The notes: generated by a model not told the origin, from the letters alone. Shown: positions 16,314 to 26,064, numbered from the stretch's first letter. The stretch: DNA of 58,720 bases from a bacterium (GCA_024228555.1 JAAETI010000141.1:1-58720), one strand, 5' to 3'. Made by a program: numbers and translations.

Positions 16314-17202
16314 TCACGTCCACGTATTCACCGGGTCGGTTCAACACCGACTCATGAAAGCCTGCGGCTATTTCGATCAATTCAGCGTCCGGGAGCAATG
16401 AGGCCAGCTCGTACTGGGTCTCTGGAGGAACGACTTCGTCTGCGGTCGGGATGATGACCATCGCCGGCTGCGGTAGCCGCCCCACCCACGCTCGAGAATC
16501 GAACCGCCACACCGCAGCCCCAATCTCGTAGTAGAGATCAGCGTCACGTTTGATCAGCGCCTGGTGCATCCAACGCCGGTGGTTTGGCCTGACGGCCCCG
16601 GCTCTGTGAAGAATCTCACCCGTGACGCGAGCGATCTCGTAGTTACTCAACCGGAGACCGCCACGTGCCAGCCAAAACGCGATCCGGGTTGGAACGCGGA
16701 ATTCGGCAATCGGCCGCGAGGCTGTGGCTGCCAGGACCATCGCACCCACATGGCGCGGGTGCCGTCTTGCCAACTCCTGAACGACCATTCCTCCCATCGA
16801 GTAGCCGAGGACGGTCGCCTTCGACACTCCAACTGCATCCAATATGCCGGCGACATCGTCGGCAAGATCGGTGATCTCGACCCGCCCCCGCACCCAATCG
16901 CTCCGGCCATGATTCCTCAGGTCGGGAATGATCACCCGGTAGCGTTCCGCCAGTTCGGGGATGACGCGATGAAACGTCATCGCACCGTCCAGGTTCCAAC
17001 CGTGCACCAGCACCAACACCGGGGCCTGCTCCGGCCCGACCTCGCGGACGAACATCTCGTTGGAGCCGACGATGACCGTTCGCCCCGGCACTGGCAGCGG
17101 GTTGTCTTGAGGAAGCCCAAAGCGCGGAGCGAGTTCCGGCCCAAAAACCCTCCAGGCCAGCCACCCCCCGACGCCGTAGCCCGCCCATCTGACGATCCGC
17201 AT
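16282..17202 (-). CDS. Alpha/beta hydrolase with N-terminal membrane anchor
   Basis: 306 residues from ATG at 17202, preferred because GAGGGA lies 7 bases upstream; an ATG five codons earlier is possible. A short hydrophobic segment (VRWAGYGVGGWLAWRVF) near the N-terminus may anchor it. The hydrolase core has VHGWNLDG, IIPDLRNHGRS, nucleophile GYSMGG, a late Asp in IPTADEVVPP and His in AAGFHESVLNRP. It is a general serine hydrolase; the substrate is not evident. It follows the ferredoxin gene by 4 bases and is probably co-transcribed with it. The 3' end overlaps the convergent MenH-like gene. Confidence 0.85.
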   Translation of the reverse strand: MRIVRWAGYGVGGWLAWRVFGPELAPRFGLPQDNPLPVPGRTVIVGSNEMFVREVGPEQAPVLVLVHGWNLDGAMTFHRVIPELAERYRVIIPDLRNHGRSDWVRGRVEITDLADDVAGILDAVGVSKATVLGYSMGGMVVQELARRHPRHVGAMVLAATASRPIAEFRVPTRIAFWLARGGLRLSNYEIARVTGEILHRAGAVRPNHRRWMHQALIKRDADLYYEIGAAVWRFDSRAWVGRLPQPAMVIIPTADEVVPPETQYELASLLPDAELIEIAAGFHESVLNRPGEYVDVISRFVDRASP

Positions 17203-17206
17203 CGTT

Positions 17207-17656
17207 CTATCCCTCATCCTTGTTGGCGCCGAGAGCGTCAACCGCAAATGTGTTGTCGGCAACAGGCTCGCCACCGATCAGGTGCTCTGTGATGATCCGC
17301 TCCATGACCGCTTCGTCAACCGAGTGATACCAAACGCCCTCCGGATAGACAACAGCAATCGGACCCTGCTCACAGACCCGGAGGCAATCCACCTTCGAGC
17401 GTAGGACCGTGCCACAGGTGGAGGCCAACTCTGGTCCCGGAAGGTCGATGTCACCCCCTCGCCAATGAGGTGGCGCCGACGCCAAACCCAGGTCCTTGAG
17501 CCGACGCTTCAGATAGATCCACACCGTCGCGCTCTCGTCGTAGGTCGAGCAGCGTGGCGTCGACTGCTGCGCACACACCAAGATGTGCCGATTCAACGCT
17601 CCGATCCCAAGGGCTTCTGAAATGACGCCAAGGCGCTGTTGAGTGTTGTCATCCAC
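17207..17656 (-). CDS. Thioredoxin-like [2Fe-2S] ferredoxin
   Basis: 149 residues from GTG at 17656; an ATG at 17710 is an alternative. The pattern [14 protein letters not shown] ... [34 protein letters not shown] is that of the thioredoxin-fold [2Fe-2S] ferredoxins (Cys pair near the N-terminal strand, then Cys-x3-Cys before [10 protein letters not shown]), an electron carrier also found as NuoE-like domain. The partner enzyme is unknown; the adjacent hydrolase gives no hint. Divergent from a methyltransferase gene. Earlier in-frame codons up to 17947 lie in sequence antisense to that gene and were not used. Confidence 0.82.
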   Translation of the reverse strand: MDDNTQQRLGVISEALGIGALNRHILVCAQQSTPRCSTYDESATVWIYLKRRLKDLGLASAPPHWRGGDIDLPGPELASTCGTVLRSKVDCLRVCEQGPIAVVYPEGVWYHSVDEAVMERIITEHLIGGEPVADNTFAVDALGANKDEG

Positions 17657-17733
17657 AAGCCCAAGGTAGCCGCCAGAACCGGGAGGCAATCTGGATCTGG
17701 GGCCTATCATCGATTCCGACCAATCGGAGCGAG

Positions 17734-18417
17734 ATGAACCACTTCCAGCAGATCTATGCAACCGAAGCTGCAACGTATCACCGGCTTGTCGCTGCCGAAG
17801 ATACCCGTGGCGAACTCGCCGCAGAGCTGAGCCGCGTAGCTGCCGCCGCCACCTCCATCGTCGACATCGGCACCGGGACGGGGCGGATCGCCATCCCTCT
17901 GTGCCAGGCGGGAATGAAGGTCCACGGGATTGATGCTGCGCCGGCAATGCTCAAGGTGGCTGCAGAGCAACTCGACAGCTGCGACGGGGACTGGAAGCTC
18001 AGTGTTGGTGACGCTCGAGATCTGCCGGTTAGCGACGGATGGGGCGATGTTGCTATCGCCGGATGGGTGTACGGGCACTTCACCGAGTGGTGGCCCGAAA
18101 CCTGGCAAGCCGAGCTGGACCAAGCCCTCGCCGAAATGGACCGTGTCGTCAGGAGTGGCGGCGTCGAGGTAGTCATCGACACCCTTGGCACCGCGACAAC
18201 GGAGCCGGCCGCTCCCACTCCTGGGCTGGCTGCCTATCACGACCGTCTCGAGGCCATGGGCTTTGCACGCACCGTGCTCCGTACCGACTATCGCTTTGAC
18301 TCGGTTGCCGAGTCGATTGAGCTCCTCGACTGGTTCTTTGGTCTCGGCGAATGGGGCCGCCAACACAACGAGGCGCTGGTCCCCGAGTTCACCGGTTGGT
18401 GGGAGCGCACCCGCTAG
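17734..18417 (+). CDS. Class I SAM-dependent methyltransferase
   Basis: 227 residues with SAM motif [16 protein letters not shown] (about residues 42-56), the acidic strand end [11 protein letters not shown], and [24 protein letters not shown] as motifs II-IV. A Trp-rich insertion ([10 protein letters not shown]) follows motif IV. Substrate unknown. An in-frame ATG with GGAGCGAG upstream gives the start. Convergent with, and overlapping by 4 bases, the helicase gene. Confidence 0.85.
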   Translation: MNHFQQIYATEAATYHRLVAAEDTRGELAAELSRVAAAATSIVDIGTGTGRIAIPLCQAGMKVHGIDAAPAMLKVAAEQLDSCDGDWKLSVGDARDLPVSDGWGDVAIAGWVYGHFTEWWPETWQAELDQALAEMDRVVRSGGVEVVIDTLGTATTEPAAPTPGLAAYHDRLEAMGFARTVLRTDYRFDSVAESIELLDWFFGLGEWGRQHNEALVPEFTGWWERTR

Positions 18418-21218
18418 GAACAGATCCGCAGGATCTCGTCGCCGTAGGCATCGAGCTTTGCCGGCCCGATGCCGGAAATCATGATCAGGTCCCGCTCGGT
18501 CTGTGGTCGTGTCGCCGCTATCGCCAGCAGCGTCTTGTCGTTCATGACAACGTAGGCGGGGACCGAGCTGGCCACCGCAGTTTCGATCCGCCACGCCTTG
18601 AGCTTCTCAACCAGCGCCTCGTCGACGTCGGCTGCGGCGACGGGACGAACGAGTGGGCCACTGCCGCCGGGAGTGGTGACGGTCTCTCCCCAGGCAACGA
18701 GCATCGAACTGCTCCCCGAGTCAAGGGTGACGACCGCACCGTCATCCTCGAATGCCTCGATCACGCCCGAGTAGCCACCGGCAATCCGGACCCGATCGCC
18801 GAGCGCAACTGCGACACCGTCACTCTTGCTGGACTTCCTCACCGCTGTTGTGTCGGCGCCGCGCTCCGTTTCTCCAGTGAGTTCGGCAAGGAAGGGTGAG
18901 GGTCGAGCCTTGTCCGCAAGCACGACAACCTGTTTGCGACCACGGGTGATCGCGACGTGGAACACTCGTCGTTCCTCTTCAGGATCCTCTGCAAGGTCGT
19001 GCGGGAACAAGCCGCGGTCGGCACCAAAGACGACGACCCGATCCCACTCCATCCCTTTCACCCGGTGCACCGTGCTCAATTCGACGCCATCTGCATCGTC
19101 GGGATGGCTCAACGACGAGCGGAGCCAAGCCTCGAAGTCGGCAAGCTCCCGGTGGAGGACCGCTGCTCTACGCAAGGCGACCAGGTCATCGGACTGTGCC
19201 GACCGGTCGGCTCTCCTTCTCCCTGCATCAAGAGCCGCCGCCGCACCACTGAGACCGATCTCGTCGTTGATAACGTCCAACATGACGATGCTGTCGCCAC
19301 CTTCAGCGACCTCGACTGCCCTGGCTATGTCGTCGCAGAACCCGTCCCACTTGGTTGCCTGGTTGCCGTCGAGCTTGCCACCCATTGCGTAGAGATCGTC
19401 GAGAGACACTCGATTTCGTCGCCCCACCATTTGGTGGGTGAGCCTGGTCAACCCTCGAGCGGGCCGGCGCACAATCTTCATGAGATCGCTGCTGCGGATC
19501 GAATCGGGATCGAGACCGATCCGAATCCAGGCGAGGGCCGCCGCCGTCACCGTGCGTTCCAGGACTCCGCTCCCCAGCGGAGACCGGAACGGAATGCCGG
19601 TTTTTGCGAAGGCAACGTGAACGGGCAGCAATGCAGAATTGACCCGACACAACACCGCAATGTCGGTGGGTGATGTTTCGCCGAGCCAATCACCGACCCG
19701 CACCGCACATTGCAGGCCCAGCTCCGACCCGGGAAGCAGATCAATAGCGAGAGCATCCGGTTCCTCTTGAGCGGTGCCCGCTTTGATTACTTTTGGTACT
19801 CGCCGATCGTTGTACTCGAGAAGCGTCGCCGCCGCGGTGACGACACTCGGCGGACAGCGATAGTTGACCTCGAGCGGGTGCGACACGGCACCGGGAAATA
19901 ACCTGTCGTAGTCAATGAGGAAGCCAGGATCGGCACCCAGATAGCCATAGATGACCTGATCATCATCCCCGACTCCGAACACGTTGAGCTCCGGTGATGC
20001 AAGGAGGCGAATCAGCAGCAGATAGCTGGGGGTGAGGTCCTGGAACTCGTCGACCACCATGTGCCGGCATTTCCCCTGCCAGTGCCGACGCAGGTCTGGC
20101 ATCGTCAGCAAAGCCTCAATGGCTCCGTAGATCTGCTCGTCGAAGTCGGCCTCGCCGCGGTCGCTGAGCAAACCCCTATACCGCTCATAAACGCGGGCGA
20201 AGTCGGGAACATCGTCGCGGAAAGCCTCGACCTCATCAGGCGGCCGCAACGCAATTCGCACTTCTCCCAGCGCCTCCAGATACGGCCCGATCGTGTCCGA
20301 ATTCGGGCGACGCGGCGCTTCGACCAAATCGTCGAGACGGCGGCGGTGGTCCCGTTCATCAAGCAGCGCAACGTTGCCCCGTGCCTGGCGCAGGATCTCC
20401 CAACCCAAGGAATGGATCGTTCGCACCTTGAGACCGGGCCGTGACCCCAGCCGTTCCCGCATCTCCGCAGCCGCCCGGTTGTTGTAGGCGAGTGCACAAA
20501 TGATCTCCGGTTCGATCCGCCGATCCTCGACGAGATGCCGCACCCTGGCAGTCAGCGTCCGTGTCTTCCCCGACCCGGCAGGAGCAATAATCCGGGCCGG
20601 CCCCGCCTGGTGCATCGCTGCCGCCGCCTGGTCAGGGGCAAGTTCATCGACCATATCCGGGTAGCTGGGGAGGAGGCTCGGTAGCGACCCCAGTGCTATC
20701 GACTCTGCGTGGACAACCGGATCATCGAGCCCGGCCACCGGGCCACGCGGCCCCCCGTCGACCCAGACCTCCGTGCCATCTCCAAGGGTGATGTCCCTAC
20801 CCTCGCTCGGCTCGGCGCCAAGCGCTTCGGCCTTGCGCCCCCACCACCAGATGAGTTCCCCCGTCCGCATGTCATAGCTGTTGGCCCACACCAGATGATG
20901 CAGCCGCTCTCGGGTGAAGAGGAACCCGCGCCGCAACCGCCACGGGTCCATGGGTGAGGTCTCCGGCTTGCGCAGGACCGCAGGGTCAACCGCCAACTCG
21001 ATAACCAACGGCTCTCGCTTGACCCACGACCGATGCAATCTATCGACGAGAGCTTCGGCCGCGGGGCGGTCATCAAGGATCGTCTGGTTAACTCGAACGA
21101 CGGTCGCATCGCCCCAGGCGTCGGGCACAACATCACCGGGCCGCACCACAACCGATCGACCCAATTGCTGAAGGGAATGTAGGTTCACGGCGCGCAGCTT
21201 ACGCCGAGCTTGGGACAC
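18414..21218 (-). CDS. UvrD/PcrA-like DNA helicase with HRDC domain and novel N-terminal extension
   Basis: 934 residues. Residues 1-195 are an extension that I cannot place. Then comes a superfamily 1A helicase core: Walker A APAGSGKT (212-219), VDEFQD Walker B, GDDDQVIYGYLGA (motif III), motif IV NYRCP, motif V STVHRVKGMEWD and motif VI VFHVAITRGRKQV. A small beta-barrel (GDRVRIAGGYSGVIEAFEDDGAVVTL) follows, and then a C-terminal HRDC domain (about 868-934). The C-terminal HRDC recalls mycobacterial UvrD2. It should unwind 3'-tailed DNA in repair. The GTG start at 21218 or a GTG ten codons later are both possible. Confidence 0.88.
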   Translation of the reverse strand: MSQARRKLRAVNLHSLQQLGRSVVVRPGDVVPDAWGDATVVRVNQTILDDRPAAEALVDRLHRSWVKREPLVIELAVDPAVLRKPETSPMDPWRLRRGFLFTRERLHHLVWANSYDMRTGELIWWWGRKAEALGAEPSEGRDITLGDGTEVWVDGGPRGPVAGLDDPVVHAESIALGSLPSLLPSYPDMVDELAPDQAAAAMHQAGPARIIAPAGSGKTRTLTARVRHLVEDRRIEPEIICALAYNNRAAAEMRERLGSRPGLKVRTIHSLGWEILRQARGNVALLDERDHRRRLDDLVEAPRRPNSDTIGPYLEALGEVRIALRPPDEVEAFRDDVPDFARVYERYRGLLSDRGEADFDEQIYGAIEALLTMPDLRRHWQGKCRHMVVDEFQDLTPSYLLLIRLLASPELNVFGVGDDDQVIYGYLGADPGFLIDYDRLFPGAVSHPLEVNYRCPPSVVTAAATLLEYNDRRVPKVIKAGTAQEEPDALAIDLLPGSELGLQCAVRVGDWLGETSPTDIAVLCRVNSALLPVHVAFAKTGIPFRSPLGSGVLERTVTAAALAWIRIGLDPDSIRSSDLMKIVRRPARGLTRLTHQMVGRRNRVSLDDLYAMGGKLDGNQATKWDGFCDDIARAVEVAEGGDSIVMLDVINDEIGLSGAAAALDAGRRRADRSAQSDDLVALRRAAVLHRELADFEAWLRSSLSHPDDADGVELSTVHRVKGMEWDRVVVFGADRGLFPHDLAEDPEEERRVFHVAITRGRKQVVVLADKARPSPFLAELTGETERGADTTAVRKSSKSDGVAVALGDRVRIAGGYSGVIEAFEDDGAVVTLDSGSSSMLVAWGETVTTPGGSGPLVRPVAAADVDEALVEKLKAWRIETAVASSVPAYVVMNDKTLLAIAATRPQTERDLIMISGIGPAKLDAYGDEILRICS

Positions 21219-21221
21219 ACC

Positions 21222-22043
21222 TCAGCGAAGCGGCTCGAATTCGAATGCAGTGCCGCCCTCCGGATGATCGAAGCGCACGGCCGCCGTCTTCTCACTCATG
21301 TGGTGGACCCGCAGGAAGAGTTCGACAAATGGGTCGTCATACCCTGACGACCCCGCGTTGACCGCCAACACTCCGCGCGGAACCGTGAAGCCACCGTCCG
21401 AGATAACACCCGCCAGAATGACCCCGTTCAGAGTCACCAGCACCCGATCGCCAACGCTGAGACCGGCGGCATGCAAGTGTGACTTGCGCACCGTCGTCTT
21501 GATGTTTCCGAATCCATCGGTCCAGGCCACGAGGTGGGACGGCACTTCTTCGATAGTCGTCGGGTCAAGCTCATCGGTGAGCACCGAGTAGTCCCTGTCG
21601 ACAATCGCGGACACATAGGCGGGGAAGAAATCGCGGGACCGAAACTGTGATCCTTGCGCAGGGCTCGCCACATCCCGAAACTCGACGATATGCGGCTTGA
21701 TGAAGCTGAATGCATATTGGGACGAGACGCTGACCACCTCGACACCGTTGTCCAGCTTGGCGTACTGAAGGCCTCGGCCACGATTCTCTGCGGAGACCTC
21801 GTCTTGATCGCGTCGCGGGGCGGCGTTGCCAAAGATGACCATGCGGTTCGGAATCGGGCCCAGAGCGAGCTGTGCGGTGACAAAGCCCACCGCAATAGTG
21901 TCGAGCGATGGAGTCGATGTCTGATGGATCGACACCGACGCAGGATCGATGAGCGATGTGTGGAAGCGAGTCAGGATCTCTGCGAACTCGAGCCCATCGG
22001 GGGTGTAGTCACAGATCATGTGGAGAAGGGTCGGTTTGATCAC
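21222..22043 (-). CDS. SAM hydrolase/SAM-dependent halogenase-like protein (DUF62)
   Basis: 273 residues from GTG at 22043; a TTG 33 bases upstream is an alternative and neither has a clear ribosome site. The C-terminal half carries the features of S-adenosyl-L-methionine hydroxide adenosyltransferases: WTDGFGNIKTT, VGDRVLVTLNG and VNAGSSGYDDPFVELFLR. The N-terminal half (CDYTPDGLEFAEI ... VIFGNAAPR ... LDNGVEVVSVSSQYAFSFIK) fits the same fold less clearly. Family members cleave SAM to adenosine and methionine, or halogenate it. The stop is 4 bases from the helicase start, so the genes are probably co-transcribed. Confidence 0.6.
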   Translation of the reverse strand: MIKPTLLHMICDYTPDGLEFAEILTRFHTSLIDPASVSIHQTSTPSLDTIAVGFVTAQLALGPIPNRMVIFGNAAPRRDQDEVSAENRGRGLQYAKLDNGVEVVSVSSQYAFSFIKPHIVEFRDVASPAQGSQFRSRDFFPAYVSAIVDRDYSVLTDELDPTTIEEVPSHLVAWTDGFGNIKTTVRKSHLHAAGLSVGDRVLVTLNGVILAGVISDGGFTVPRGVLAVNAGSSGYDDPFVELFLRVHHMSEKTAAVRFDHPEGGTAFEFEPLR

Positions 22044-22181
22044 GACGCCGATGGTAACCGTTGCCGCACTCCCCAAGGATGGGTAGCAGTCGCGGCGTGG
22101 TGCAGGTCACAAGTGCGCCCCAGCTGATAGCAAATCTCTGCGATGCAGCTGGGACGCCCTCAACAGCCAGGGGATTGCCTC

Positions 22182-22928
22182 TCAGACAACGTCACGCCGG
22201 GTCACAGACACGAGGCCGATGGCGGCAGGAACAAAGGCCCACAGGGCGATGGCCACGATCGCCGCTCCCACGCTCACCACGTTTTCCAAGCCGGAAGCTG
22301 CATACGTAAGAGTCCCCGGCACCCACGATGCTGTCTCGGAGGCCATCTGCACCGCAAGCGGCGGAAGGATGACCAGCAGCAGGATGGTCCCGGTGACCGC
22401 ACCGCCTGTGTTGCGGACGAAGGCACCAATCCCGGCGCCGAGCACCGCACCGGCGCCGCCAGCAAGGGTCGAGGCTGCGAGGACCTGTGCCAAATCGGCG
22501 GCAGAGACCATGAACCCGAAGTCGGTCATCGTGAGCCCCGCTGCCACCGAACCGGCACTTATCCCTGCACCGACGAGACCGAGCACGCTGCCGGCGACAA
22601 AGACCGCCGCATATTGGGCAAGGACGGCTTGGGGCCGCCGCGGTGTGGTCAGGAAGGTGAGAACGACTGTGCCGTAAGCGTATTCGCGGGCAACGGCGAT
22701 AGCGCCGAACAGCCCGGCGATCACAAGAGCATTCCCAGCAAAGGCCATCAGTGACTGCTGGTCGGTGGCAGTTGAGATGAAGGTCTTACTGCCGTCCATG
22801 TCGGTGCCGACCGCCACCGCGATAGCGGTGGCTGCACCGATAACCCCAAGCACAACGAGGAAGACCAAAGGCATCCTCGTGCTGGTTAGCTTGCGAAGTT
22901 CGGCCCGCACGATTCGAGACCAGTTCAT
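22182..22928 (-). CDS. ABC-2 type transporter permease
   Basis: 248 residues with six predicted membrane helices and the ABC-2 layout: a cytoplasmic N-terminus (MNWSRIVRAELRKLTSTRM), an amphipathic coupling stretch (AREYAYGTVVLTFLTTPRR) after the second helix, and four further helices. It pairs with the ATPase encoded directly upstream (ATGA overlap). Export of a lipid, peptide or drug is usual for such pairs; the substrate is unknown. The adjacent sensor and regulator genes suggest inducible expression. Confidence 0.9.
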   Translation of the reverse strand: MNWSRIVRAELRKLTSTRMPLVFLVVLGVIGAATAIAVAVGTDMDGSKTFISTATDQQSLMAFAGNALVIAGLFGAIAVAREYAYGTVVLTFLTTPRRPQAVLAQYAAVFVAGSVLGLVGAGISAGSVAAGLTMTDFGFMVSAADLAQVLAASTLAGGAGAVLGAGIGAFVRNTGGAVTGTILLLVILPPLAVQMASETASWVPGTLTYAASGLENVVSVGAAIVAIALWAFVPAAIGLVSVTRRDVV

Positions 22929-23881
22929 TGGTCCTCCTTTGTGTTGGACTGGGTTCTGTCAGCCGCATCTCCGGTCCAAGCGAAGAAGCGATCCTCCAAC
23001 GAGTCGGTGTGGTGTGATAGCTCATACAGAGCGATGCCAGCGCGGAAAGCGTTCTCCCCGATCTCGTCGAGAGAGAGGCCGCGGACCACGAGGGTGTCGG
23101 GCTGGTTCGACTCAACGACGCCACCCGCTGCTTCCAGAGCGGCTTGCAGAGCATGGGGCGAAGCGGCCCTGACAAGTGATGCGGATTGCCGTAGGTCGGC
23201 CAGCGACCCCTGGGTCACCAATCGACCCTCGTTGACGATGACGACATCGTCGGCGAGATGCTCCACCTCTCCGAGCAGATGGCTGGAAACAAGCACCGTG
23301 TTGCCATCCGCCGCCCGTGATCGAAGAAGATTCCGCAGAGTACGAATTCCCTGTGGATCCAATCCGTTGCCGGGCTCATCGAGAACCAGCACCGGTGGAT
23401 CGCACAGCAGTGCGGCGGCAAGGCCAAGGCGTTGCTTCATGCCGAGCGAGTACGTCCCGGCGTTCCGGTTTGCTGCGGCACTGAGCTCCACCATTTCGAG
23501 GACCTCGTCGACCCGCTCCAATGGGGTGGCCGTGGCGTCCGCCAGGATCCGCAGGTGGTTTCGCCCGCTTCGCCCTGGATGGAACGCATCCGATTCGACG
23601 CTGGTCCCGACCGTTCCGGTGGGGTCGGCAAGCTCGGCGTAGGCGAGACCGCCGATGGTGGATCGACCGCTGGTCGGTGCGGCCAGGCCGAGCATGATCT
23701 TCATCGTTGTCGACTTGCCGGCGCCATTCGGACCGAGAAAGCCCGTCACGCGCCCGGGGGTGACGACGAATGACAGATCGTCGACGGCAGTCGCACCGCC
23801 GTAGCTCTTGGTTACGTGTTCGACGGAGATCGGATACGACTGAGATTTGGGCCTGGTTCTTGGGCCCGACGGCTGGTTCAT
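22925..23881 (-). CDS. ABC transporter ATP-binding protein (drug/lipid exporter type)
   Basis: 318 residues from ATG at 23881, chosen because AAAGGAG stands 5 bases upstream. Walker A GPNGAGKST, the signature as YSLGMKQRLG, Walker B PVLVLDEPGNGLDP and the switch His in SSHLLGEVEHL are all present, followed by about 90 residues of C-terminal regulatory domain. The first helical sequence after the Walker A loop (GGLAYAELADPTGTVG) fits the DrrA/CcmA-like exporter ATPases. It is co-transcribed with the permease. An inverted repeat overlaps its upstream region. Confidence 0.93.
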   Translation of the reverse strand: MNQPSGPRTRPKSQSYPISVEHVTKSYGGATAVDDLSFVVTPGRVTGFLGPNGAGKSTTMKIMLGLAAPTSGRSTIGGLAYAELADPTGTVGTSVESDAFHPGRSGRNHLRILADATATPLERVDEVLEMVELSAAANRNAGTYSLGMKQRLGLAAALLCDPPVLVLDEPGNGLDPQGIRTLRNLLRSRAADGNTVLVSSHLLGEVEHLADDVVIVNEGRLVTQGSLADLRQSASLVRAASPHALQAALEAAGGVVESNQPDTLVVRGLSLDEIGENAFRAGIALYELSHHTDSLEDRFFAWTGDAADRTQSNTKEDQ

Positions 23882-23893
23882 TGCCACTCCTTT

Positions 23894-23918
23894 GGTACTT
23901 GTACTCAACGTAAGTACC
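23894..23918. promoter_or_regulatory. Inverted repeat upstream of the ABC exporter operon
   Basis: GGTACTT (23894-23900) and AAGTACC (23912-23918) form a 7-bp inverted repeat around an 11-base centre, starting 12 bases before the ATG of the ATPase gene. Its position over the 5' end of the transcript suits a repressor operator, for example of a GntR- or PadR-type protein, but no such gene is adjacent. The next upstream genes encode a NarL-type regulator pair. Confidence 0.45.
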
Positions 23919-24021
23919 TGAGGTAGGGCCGTCGCCAGGCATTGTGGGGATTTGCGGCTCCGCCATTTGGGGGAGACGCAGTGTGCCGGTCGTCTCGGAT
24001 CCGCCCGCAGGCGGAGTCGGA

Positions 24022-24699
24022 TTACGACCCTAGGTCGCTGCCCCCCGGCTTGATCATGCCGCTCTCATAGGCAAACGCCACCGCTTGGGCGCGGTTGGTG
24101 AGCCCGAGTTTGGTGAGGATGCTGGAGACATGTGACTTCACAGTCGCAGCTCCGACGAAGAGGCCCTCAGCAATCTCGATGTTGCTCAATCCCGAGGCGA
24201 GGGCGATGAGGACCTCCCGCTCTCTGGCGGTAAGCCGATCGATACGAGCGACCACCGCTGGATCGAGGGTCGGTGGTGTCGCAAACCGGCTGATCAGCCG
24301 TCTTGTCACCGATGGTGCCAACAGAGCACCACCATCGGTCAGGGTACGAACCGCCGCCACCAGATCTTCGGGCGAGATGTCCTTGAGCACAAAGCCGCTG
24401 GCCCCAGCCCGGAGCGCCTCATACACGTACTCGTCGGGATCAAAGGTGGTGAGGATCAACACCTTCACAGGCCAATCGGCCGAGTCAACGATGGCCCTGG
24501 TGGCGGTGAGACCATCCATCTCCGGCATCCGAATATCCATCAGTATCACATCGGGGCGATGGGCTCGGGCGATCTCGACCGCGGCCGCACCGTCGCCCGC
24601 CTCGGCGACCACCTCGATGTCGTCCTGAAGATCGAGCACCGCGGCGAAGCCCCCACGGACCAGAGCCTGATCATCGACAACGGCAACTCTGATGCTCAC
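24022..24699 (-). CDS. NarL/LuxR-family response regulator
   Basis: 225 residues: a receiver with DDQ at residues 9-11, phospho-acceptor Asp in VILMDIRMPEMDG (about 55) and Lys in FVLKDISPEDL, then a LuxR HTH (LTAREREVLIALASGLSNIEIAEGLFVGAATVKSHVSSILTKLGL). Typical of the regulators that control a neighbouring ABC exporter (compare the BceR-independent actinobacterial NarL pairs). Coupled to the kinase by ATGA and located 140 bp upstream of the ABC operon on the same strand. Confidence 0.95.
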   Translation of the reverse strand: MSIRVAVVDDQALVRGGFAAVLDLQDDIEVVAEAGDGAAAVEIARAHRPDVILMDIRMPEMDGLTATRAIVDSADWPVKVLILTTFDPDEYVYEALRAGASGFVLKDISPEDLVAAVRTLTDGGALLAPSVTRRLISRFATPPTLDPAVVARIDRLTAREREVLIALASGLSNIEIAEGLFVGAATVKSHVSSILTKLGLTNRAQAVAFAYESGMIKPGGSDLGS

Positions 24700-25886
24700 T
24701 GGTCTCCAATCGGCAATCGTGCGAAGACCCGGAACCCACCCTCGGACCGCGGTCCGGCCTCAAAGATACCGCCCAGCAGATTCGCCCGTTCCTCCATTCC
24801 CACGATCCCCTGGCCCGATCCTGGCAGCGATGTCGTCGACGCCCCCGAATCCGTCACCTCGATATCGAGATAACCATCGGCTTCCTCGAGACGCACCTGC
24901 GCCGTGGCGTCAACACCGCCGTGCTTGAGAACATTGGTGAGCGCTTCCTGGACGATGCGGTACGCAAACAGATCCACCCTGACCGGAAGATCGGATGGGA
25001 TATCCGACGTCAAAGAGACGCTCATCCCTGTCTTGCTGAGTTGATCTACGAGTTTGTGAACCTGGTGCAAGGCCGGCTGCGGATCGAGATCGCCGGATGC
25101 TGCCTCGGGGCGAAGCACGCCGAGAAGATGGCGGAGTTCGTCGAGAGCGCTGCGCCCGGCCTCCTCGACCACACCAATCGCCTCCACAGCTCGATCGGGA
25201 TCGTCCCTGACCACCAACCGGGCGACCCCCGCCTGCACGGTCATCACGCTCACGTTGTGCGCAACAACATCGTGAAGCTCACGCGCAATACCGGCGCGGG
25301 CATCGGCGATGACCCGCTCGGCCTCGGTAGCCCGCTTCCATTCGAGATACTCGGCCCGCTCTCGAGCGGAGTTTGCCCGGTTCTGGAGTAGGCGGCCTAC
25401 CAACCAAGCCAAAGCCGTCAAGACCAATCCGGTGACTACATCCGATAGTGGGTCACCATCGATAGCCTGGACAAGACCGGCGACGGCAAGGGCGGCGGCA
25501 AGCGCCGCCAGGCTGAGCCTCCACTCAGGGACGTATCGGCCAACCGCATACAACGACACCAGGATGTGAAACACCGGATTGCCCGGATAGCCAAGCGAAG
25601 CCCAGGCGACAGTCATCACCAGGGCAACCCCGAGCACAGCTAGCGACCGGCCGCGCCTCCACAGGAGGGCGGTGCTGGCGATGGCAAGCAAGAGGAAACC
25701 GGCGGCAGGAATGTCCGAGAACTTGGTTTCCGGATCCTGGTTGGCGACGTTGACGACACTGGCCCCGAACAGCACAACTGCCACCGCGACGTCCATGCCG
25801 AGCGGCGAAAGACGCCAACGCCCACCGACCGCCGCACCAGGCGTCGGATTCGTCTCGCCATCGCCGCGGGCCCGCTGGTCGGTCAT
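24696..25886 (-). CDS. Sensor histidine kinase (HisKA_3 type), partner of the adjacent regulator
   Basis: 396 residues from ATG at 25886 (GGTGG about 7 bases upstream); in-frame ATGs further up give a Gly/Arg-rich extension that looks non-coding. About five membrane helices span residues 30-190 without a periplasmic domain. The phospho-acceptor motif ARELHDVVAHNVSVM and a HATPase_c domain with a G2 box GSGQGIVGMEERANLLGG follow. This intramembrane-sensing layout is common in kinases that respond to envelope-active compounds. Co-transcribed with its regulator and likely drives the ABC exporter downstream. Confidence 0.9.
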   Translation of the reverse strand: MTDQRARGDGETNPTPGAAVGGRWRLSPLGMDVAVAVVLFGASVVNVANQDPETKFSDIPAAGFLLLAIASTALLWRRGRSLAVLGVALVMTVAWASLGYPGNPVFHILVSLYAVGRYVPEWRLSLAALAAALAVAGLVQAIDGDPLSDVVTGLVLTALAWLVGRLLQNRANSARERAEYLEWKRATEAERVIADARAGIARELHDVVAHNVSVMTVQAGVARLVVRDDPDRAVEAIGVVEEAGRSALDELRHLLGVLRPEAASGDLDPQPALHQVHKLVDQLSKTGMSVSLTSDIPSDLPVRVDLFAYRIVQEALTNVLKHGGVDATAQVRLEEADGYLDIEVTDSGASTTSLPGSGQGIVGMEERANLLGGIFEAGPRSEGGFRVFARLPIGDQ

Positions 25887-26064
25887 CGGGCGGCCACCCG
25901 CGGACCCACGCCCACCACCGTTGGCGACGGTGTCAGTGATGGCGCCATGGTTCGTCCTTCTCCCGCGGAATCGACCCCACGTTACCGGGGCATTCATCTG
26001 TTCTTGCGTACGCTCGCGTCGTACATGCGACACTGGCTACGCAAGAACGGTCTGGGTCGGTCTT

